A stretch of DNA of 64,000 nucleotides, taken from Oligoflexia bacterium (GTDB lineage: Bacteria > Bdellovibrionota > Bdellovibrionia > Bdellovibrionales > Bdellovibrionaceae). Below, one piece after another: positions 59,468 to 64,000 of this stretch (positions within the stretch are counted from its first letter, which is position 1; every line of letters starts with the position of its first letter). Both the position numbers and the translations under genes were made by a program. The stretch spans positions 1 through 64,000 of the forward strand of contig BOLD01000006.1 in NCBI GenBank assembly GCA_016861345.1, read 5' to 3'. The notes under the pieces are model-generated. The model was not told where the DNA came from and ran no database searches. It saw nothing but the letters and a program-made list of their open reading frames with translations.

Positions 59468-60817
59468 ATGAATATTCGAAGCCACTATCAAGAGCATTTA
59501 TCGCCATATTTTCAAAATCTCTACAACAAACATGTAAAGAATGATTTGAAAACAAATCTTTGGAATGCTTTTGTTGATTCGAATCTTTCTGGAATTAATG
59601 AAGATGACTGCACAATTTTTCCAAGAATTCTGCCGGGCTCTTATTTGCCAGTGATCGAGAAAGTATCGCGCGAGCTCAGTCTTTTTTCTCTTCGATTTCT
59701 TTCTCTTCCTGAAAAAGAAATTCGAGCTATTTTGCCTGAGGGGCCGATTCGAGATTTTTTGATTGATGACCTTCAGGTTTTAAAATACAGAAATGGTCGC
59801 ATCACAGGGAGTTTTCGATTTGATATGGCCATTGTGGGTGAGCCAGAAAAAGAAAATCCCCCTAAACTTCTTGAGTTAAACGAAATTGGCTTTGATGGAC
59901 TGGCAAGGTCCTCTTTTATTCAGAAAACAATGTTGGAAATTATGCCTGAACTGGGTCGTCATGTGTTTGCTCTTGATACGGCGAAAGCCGAGGCTCAAAA
60001 CATGCGGCGATTGGGAAAGAAAATTGCCCGATTTCAATATGACTCTTACAACTGGGAAGAAGAAGTTCTGATTCAAAAATCAAAAGACGAAGGTGTTGAT
60101 GTTCGCATGATCTCGCCAAAACAATTTCGCGCTCAACCTGGAAAAGAAGAGCCCCTTCTCTTGAAAGAAAATGTGACGCTCTCAAAAGGAAGAATAAAAA
60201 TAGGATCTGATTATTATCCTGATGGATTGCAAATGGGTTTTAGCTATGAATTAAGTGATTATAAAATGGCAGCCCAAATGTATCGAGATATCGTGAGATC
60301 AAAGACCCCGATGTATGGATCTTTTTTAACAGGACTTGTGGCATCTAAAATTATTCTCGTTCTTTTTTCTGATCCAAGTTTAAGAAGAAAATTATTAGGA
60401 ACAGCAGATGCGCTTAAAGATGTTATTCTGCCAGCCGCAGTGCTTAAGGGGCAGGAAGAAGAAGTGAAAAATCACTACCAAGATAAAGTGATTAAACACA
60501 TCGACGGAATGGGTGGCGAAATGGTCTTTATGGATCAAGATCTTCTGCGTACACTTAAGAAAATTCCACCGAGCGAACGCACCCACTGGGTCGTGCAGAA
60601 GCGGACAAAGCTCAACACAATTTTAGTGAACGGTATTCTTTCAAAACCAAGACGAGTGATTTCAGATCTCGGTGTCTTTGTTCAATACGACTGGAGCAAA
60701 GATAAATTTCAACACTTTGGCGTCGGTGGCTTCATCACCCGGGCCACAAATCGCAGTTTTAAAGTCAATGTGAGCGGTGGGGGCATTCAAGTGCCGGTGA
60801 TGTTCACGAAGAAGTGA
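59468..60817 (+). CDS. putative circularly permuted ATP-grasp protein
   Basis: The 449-residue protein has PKLLELNEIGFDG at about 133-145 and, near the end, WVVQKRTKLNTI, then FVQYDWSKDKFQHFGVGGFITRA (spaced) and VNVSGGGIQVPV. That pattern (ligand loop, then strand with Gln-Lys/Arg and the Gly-rich end) resembles glutathionylspermidine-synthase-like or DUF404/407-type ATP-grasp ligases. This is an inference from pattern only. It could make an amide bond in an unknown peptide or modification. It follows the coiled-coil gene. Confidence 0.6.
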   Translation: MNIRSHYQEHLSPYFQNLYNKHVKNDLKTNLWNAFVDSNLSGINEDDCTIFPRILPGSYLPVIEKVSRELSLFSLRFLSLPEKEIRAILPEGPIRDFLIDDLQVLKYRNGRITGSFRFDMAIVGEPEKENPPKLLELNEIGFDGLARSSFIQKTMLEIMPELGRHVFALDTAKAEAQNMRRLGKKIARFQYDSYNWEEEVLIQKSKDEGVDVRMISPKQFRAQPGKEEPLLLKENVTLSKGRIKIGSDYYPDGLQMGFSYELSDYKMAAQMYRDIVRSKTPMYGSFLTGLVASKIILVLFSDPSLRRKLLGTADALKDVILPAAVLKGQEEEVKNHYQDKVIKHIDGMGGEMVFMDQDLLRTLKKIPPSERTHWVVQKRTKLNTILVNGILSKPRRVISDLGVFVQYDWSKDKFQHFGVGGFITRATNRSFKVNVSGGGIQVPVMFTKK

Positions 60818-60828
60818 ATCTTCTGAAA

Positions 60829-61722
60829 TTATATCGACAAATCCTGAACGGACTTTCCGAGCTGTTTCAGCAGTTTTCGTGCGGGCTCATAGTCCGCATC
60901 CGTGGCTCTTTTTAGGCCATCACAATTATAGAGTCCTTTTAAAGTGTTTTTTCCCTCTCGTGTTTTGATCCACTCTTCGAGTGAAGAAATAAGATCTGTT
61001 TTTATTTTCGAGTCGATGTCTGCTCTTATCGCGAGAGCCTCGTTGGGAAGTTCTTTTGTATAGGCAATGACTTTTACCTTTTCAAAGACGTCTGGGTATT
61101 GAGTGATAATCAGACGTCTGCCGTCCATCGGTTCTCCGCTTTCATCAAGAGCATAAAATGTCGCTCCAGCGTCTACCTGCTTTTGGTAAACCATTGTGAC
61201 CACAGTATCGTGTCGTCCGGCAAAAACTTGATCTTTAATTTTAACTCCATTTTCCTTAAAAAGGGCTGCTGGCATCAGGTGACCTGAGGCTGACAAGGGG
61301 TCGACAAAGGCGATTCTTTTATTGTTCAAGTCTGTTAATTTTTGGGGACCATTTTTATGAGCAATGATTTCACCTTTATAAGTGGCTGTATTCTGATTTG
61401 TCAGAGTAAAGATGGCCTCGACTTTGTACTTTTCATTGGCCAGTAAGTATCCAAAGGTATTGAGGACAGCTATGTCGGCTCTTTTGGAGCCCATGGCTTC
61501 GATCACGGCCACATAGCTATGGGGAACGAAAACGTCATAGTGATAGGGTGTTTTTTCCTCGAGCCACTTTTTGAGAAGCAATCCATTTTCAAGAAGAACA
61601 TTGGTGTCTTTGCCTGGTATCAGAGCGATTTTAATGGGATTCATTTTGGTGCCAAGTTCTCTACGCTCTGTGCATCCACTTGTGAGAATTAAAAGAAAAA
61701 GGAACGAGAAAAAATATTTCAT
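60829..61722 (-). CDS. PhnD-like phosphate/phosphonate-binding lipoprotein
   Basis: The 297-residue solute-binding protein has a lipobox LTSGC (Cys about 17). The PhnD/PtxB core is IKIALIPGKDTNVLLENGLL, SKRADIAVLNTFGYLLA, FVDPLSASGHLMPAALFKENG and AGRHDTVVTMVYQKQVDAGATFY (long motifs spaced normally). No permease or ATPase gene is adjacent, so it may serve a transporter elsewhere or act as a sensor. It shares its final base with the thioesterase stop at 61722. Confidence 0.85.
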   Translation of the reverse strand: MKYFFSFLFLLILTSGCTERRELGTKMNPIKIALIPGKDTNVLLENGLLLKKWLEEKTPYHYDVFVPHSYVAVIEAMGSKRADIAVLNTFGYLLANEKYKVEAIFTLTNQNTATYKGEIIAHKNGPQKLTDLNNKRIAFVDPLSASGHLMPAALFKENGVKIKDQVFAGRHDTVVTMVYQKQVDAGATFYALDESGEPMDGRRLIITQYPDVFEKVKVIAYTKELPNEALAIRADIDSKIKTDLISSLEEWIKTREGKNTLKGLYNCDGLKRATDADYEPARKLLKQLGKSVQDLSI

Positions 61723-62258
61723 TAGTGATCTCTTTTCGTATGGGCAAAGAACTTTTCAGCATCAAGCCATTTTTGGACGGCATCGGGTAAAGTCGGAGAC
61801 AGAAGACCTGGGGCGATGGAATCTATGACCTTTTTTGTTGGTATGGTTTCGTTTTTATTTCGAATCAGGGCTTTAACAACTGCGACCATGGTGACGGCGC
61901 CTTGTTTCGTAAATTTTTGTTCTAGATAAAACCATTTTTCATCCCATCCTAGAACTTTAGTGTGAAGAGTGTATTTATCAAAGGGATTCAAAGGAGCGCG
62001 AAAAGAAGTCAGAATCGATCCGACAACGGGAAACCATTTATTGGCTATAATTTTAGGCCCTAAACCAGTTCGCATCATTAAGTCTGTTCGGCCGAGATCC
62101 ATAATGGTTAGGTATCTGCCGTTATTCATATGCATATTCAGATCGAGATCGTTGGGTAGAACTCGATATTGGATGGTGGAATCTTCAAAGAAGTGCAGAC
62201 GTCTCCTTGAAAAGTGTGTTTTGATGAGGAGCCAAAAAAATCGGAGGAGTAAACTCAT
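61722..62258 (-). CDS. hotdog-fold acyl-CoA thioesterase-like protein
   Basis: The 178-residue protein has a hydrophobic N terminus (about 1-15) and the 4HBT-like core YRVLPNDLDLNMHMNNGRYL, where DLNMHMNN is the DxNxHxNN active-site motif of thioesterases, followed by FRAPLNPFDKYTL. It resembles the THEM6-like group. The substrate is an acyl-CoA or acyl-ACP of unknown type. The ATG overlaps the TrmJ stop by four bases, so the genes are co-transcribed. Confidence 0.83.
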   Translation of the reverse strand: MSLLLRFFWLLIKTHFSRRRLHFFEDSTIQYRVLPNDLDLNMHMNNGRYLTIMDLGRTDLMMRTGLGPKIIANKWFPVVGSILTSFRAPLNPFDKYTLHTKVLGWDEKWFYLEQKFTKQGAVTMVAVVKALIRNKNETIPTKKVIDSIAPGLLSPTLPDAVQKWLDAEKFFAHTKRDH

Positions 62259-63040
62259 TTTCTTTCCTGTTTTTCTTTGTAGAGCTGATTGTATTCTCGT
62301 AATTTGCGAATACCCTGGTTGAGAACAATCTCAAGTATGCGAAGTTCCTTTGACGTGGGAACGGTGCTCATGAGCATTTTTTTGAGCACGGAGTAGGCGC
62401 TCACTTTTCGGTTTTCAATTTTAAATCCCATCTCGGAAATCCATGTTCTTAAGGCCTCATCCGGAAAGGGGTTTTGAGAGCTCTGTTCTCGGGCGGGCTG
62501 CTGGCCTTCGAGCTTTGAGCGGCTTCCACCCCATTCGGTTCTCAAAATGAAAAGTCCAAGGAGTACAGCTTGGGCAAGATTTAAGCTGGTGTTATTTCCA
62601 AAAGTAGGAATATTTGCCGCAATGTGGCATTGATCGAGATCATCGGTCGAAAGTCCCCAATCCTCAGGGCCAAAAAAAAGATAAATGGGCACAGGAATTT
62701 CAGTTTTCAATTGAAAGCGCGAATCATTGTTTTGAAGCCACATCAGTGTTTCAGCAAAATCGCGTACCTGGCGCATTTTTCCATCCCGAGCTGAAAACGC
62801 TATCCGAATTCCATCTGAATGTGTTTTTAAAAAATCGTTCCAATTCGAATACTCAACGCGCGAAGACAATGGTTCTTGTCCTGTGGCGGCCGCCTGTTGG
62901 GCATCGTAAGTAATCTCACATTTGCGGTCGATCAGAATTAATTTTGATGCCCCCATATTGCACATTGCACGTGAAACTGAGCCAATGTTTCTTTCATAAA
63001 GTGTGCGAACTAGGACAACGTGAATTTCAAAATTTCTCAT
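62255..63040 (-). CDS. trmJ: SPOUT RNA 2'-O-methyltransferase, TrmJ type
   Basis: From the ATG at 63040 (AGAGGTTCA before it) the protein has 261 residues. The SPOUT knot is seen as VLVRTLYERNIGSVSRAMCNMG, LFFGPEDWGLS and FGNNTSLNLAQAVLLGLF. This fits TrmJ, which methylates position 32 of tRNA, but it could be another TrmH-like enzyme. A longer reading from 63091 adds 17 residues with no ribosome site. The C-terminal part is helical and poorly conserved. It diverges from the transporter at 63172. Confidence 0.83.
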   Translation of the reverse strand: MRNFEIHVVLVRTLYERNIGSVSRAMCNMGASKLILIDRKCEITYDAQQAAATGQEPLSSRVEYSNWNDFLKTHSDGIRIAFSARDGKMRQVRDFAETLMWLQNNDSRFQLKTEIPVPIYLFFGPEDWGLSTDDLDQCHIAANIPTFGNNTSLNLAQAVLLGLFILRTEWGGSRSKLEGQQPAREQSSQNPFPDEALRTWISEMGFKIENRKVSAYSVLKKMLMSTVPTSKELRILEIVLNQGIRKLREYNQLYKEKQERK

Positions 63041-63103
63041 TGAACCTCTATATATAGATAACAACAGAAAGAGTCTAGTTTCCTCGACCATGATGGGGTG
63101 AGT

Positions 63104-63132
63104 TTGACAGAGTACTCTAGTTTGATCAGTAT
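63104..63132 (+). promoter_or_regulatory. promoter of the interrupted transporter gene
   Basis: TTGACA at 63104-63109 matches the consensus -35 box, with a CAGTAT -10-like hexamer 17 bases on. GGAGG at 63160-63164 lies seven bases before the ATG. The signals for transcription and translation look intact. Confidence 0.4.
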
Positions 63133-63171
63133 TAAATAAGTTTAATTAATCAACATCATGGAGGACTTCGA

Positions 63172-64000
63172 ATGGCAGGACAAACAGCGTCACAAATTTC
63201 AGCTGAAGAGCGCAAGGTGATCTTTGCGTCTTCACTAGGTACGGTATTTGAGTGGTAAGACTTTTATCTCTACGGATCTCTTGCTGCGGTGATCAGTAAG
63301 CAGTTCTTTTCGGGGGTAAATGAAACCACAGGTTTTATCTTTGCCCTTATGGCATTTGCGGCGGGATTTGCCGTACGTCCTTTTGGTGCCGTGTTCTTCG
63401 GCCGACTGGGCGACATCGTCGGTCGTAAATATACATTTCTGGTTACAATTTTAATCATGGGTATTTCAACAGCTATCGTTGGTATGTTACCAACTTATGA
63501 ATCCATTGGCGTCACTGCGCCAATTATTCTTATTCTTTTGCGTTTACTTCAAGGTCTCGCTCTCGGTGGCGAGTATGGTGGCGCGGCGACATATGTTGCT
63601 GAGCATGCTCCTATGGGTAAGCGGGGCGCTTACACCGCATGGATTCAAACAACAGCGACTCTTGGCCTTTTCCTATCGCTGCTAGTGATTTTAGGTACAA
63701 GAATTGCGACGGGAGATAACTTTGATAAATGGGGATGGAGAATTCCATTCTTGATTTCAATCTTACTTCTGATCATTTCTGTGTACATTCGTTCTCAACT
63801 GAATGAATCCCCGGCCTTTAAGCGAATGAAAGAAGAAGGAAAGGGATCTAAGGCTCCAATTACTGAATCATTCGGAAAGTGGAAGAATCTCAAGATTGTT
63901 CTTCTTTCTTTATTCGGTGGTACGGCAGGACAAGCCGTTGTTTGGTATACAGGTCAATTCTATGCCCTGTTTTTCCTGACTCAGATGCTTCTTGTTGATG
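63172..64000 (+). pseudogene. MHS-family MFS transporter with an in-frame stop (incomplete at the right edge)
   Basis: From the ATG at 63172 the frame reads ...GTVFEW, then TAA at 63256-63258, then DFYLYG and on without a stop to the end of the window. In this family the motif is EWYDF.LYG; the Tyr codon has become TAA by one base. The rest is well kept: RPFGAVFFGRLGDIVGRK, LQGLALGGEYGGAATYVAEH and WGWRIPFLIS, as in the proline/betaine, alpha-ketoglutarate and shikimate symporters. Either the gene is newly broken, or the stop is read through, or the base is an error. The 3' part lies outside the window. Confidence 0.75.

Noticed and set aside
1-64000. CRISPR arrays, tRNA or rRNA genes, transposases, integrases or prophage modules
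   Set aside because: I saw no regular spacer-repeat pattern, cloverleaf, rRNA block or recombinase motif; the fibre-like protein alone does not make a prophage.

Overview
The window looks like chromosomal DNA from a Gram-negative bacterium, most likely a Bdellovibrio-like member of the Bdellovibrionota. I infer this from the mix of content, not from a marker search: a MotA/MotB pair, a tail-fibre-like exported adhesin, a lipoprotein trypsin-like protease, many catabolic genes for amino acids (tryptophan, tyrosine, leucine), menaquinone synthesis, and several exported or coiled-coil proteins of no recognised family. I see no rRNA, tRNA, CRISPR array, transposase or integrase. Genes are tightly packed, with many 1-14 base overlaps.

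Layout. 0-2.2 kb: end of an unknown gene and a large exported fibre-like protein on the minus strand. 2.3-8.4 kb: tryptophanase, a tRNA dihydrouridine synthase, TypA and a two-gene ABC-2 exporter. 8.4-13.7 kb: peptidoglycan glycosyltransferase, epimerase, PAP2 phosphatase, motA-motB, an orphan histidine kinase and a small fibronectin-III-like exported protein. 13.8-14.25 kb: RNase P RNA with promoter, closing stem and terminator. 14.3-16.4 kb: a B12-binding-type radical SAM protein and a conserved unknown protein. 16.8-28.2 kb: a large chorismate-menaquinone region. On the minus strand aroB, aroA and a three-domain AroK-AroD-like-AroE fusion run in one overlapping operon; aroC, DAHP synthase, ubiE, menF, menD and menH follow. 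28.1-37.4 kb: PAP2 protein, trypsin-like lipoprotein, proline iminopeptidase, adenosine deaminase, transketolase, MFS transporter and a methyltransferase fusion. 37.4-43.2 kb: a leucine (3-methylcrotonyl-CoA) degradation operon. 43.2-43.8 kb: a small basic protein and a likely structured RNA. 45.3-50 kb: a pantothenate/CoA operon. 50.2-56.7 kb: a haem protein, a three-gene ABC-2 transporter, a HAD nucleotidase, rhodanese and a PIF1-like helicase. 56.7-58.9 kb: tyrosine degradation (hppD, hmgA). 59-63 kb: coiled-coil plus ATP-grasp-like pair, PhnD-like lipoprotein, thioesterase and a TrmJ-type methyltransferase. 63.2 kb to the end: an MHS-family transporter interrupted by an in-frame stop.

How the genes work together. 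DAHP synthase, AroB, AroA, AroK/AroE and AroC carry carbon to chorismate; MenF, MenD and MenH take chorismate towards menaquinone, which UbiE/MenG finishes by methylation. Tryptophanase, HppD/HmgA and the methylcrotonyl-CoA pathway burn amino acids, which suits a cell feeding on protein. The pan/coa operon supplies the CoA those pathways use.

The most notable observation is that the aroB-aroA-aroK-aroD-aroE order matches the domain order of the fungal pentafunctional AROM protein, with the last three domains already fused and the AroD-like domain apparently degenerate. Others are a transporter gene whose conserved WYD tyrosine codon is TAA, a multi-hairpin RNA candidate ahead of a strong terminator, a 39-residue basic amphipathic protein, and a PanG-like candidate heading the CoA operon. 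All functional calls are by motif recognition; no database search was run.
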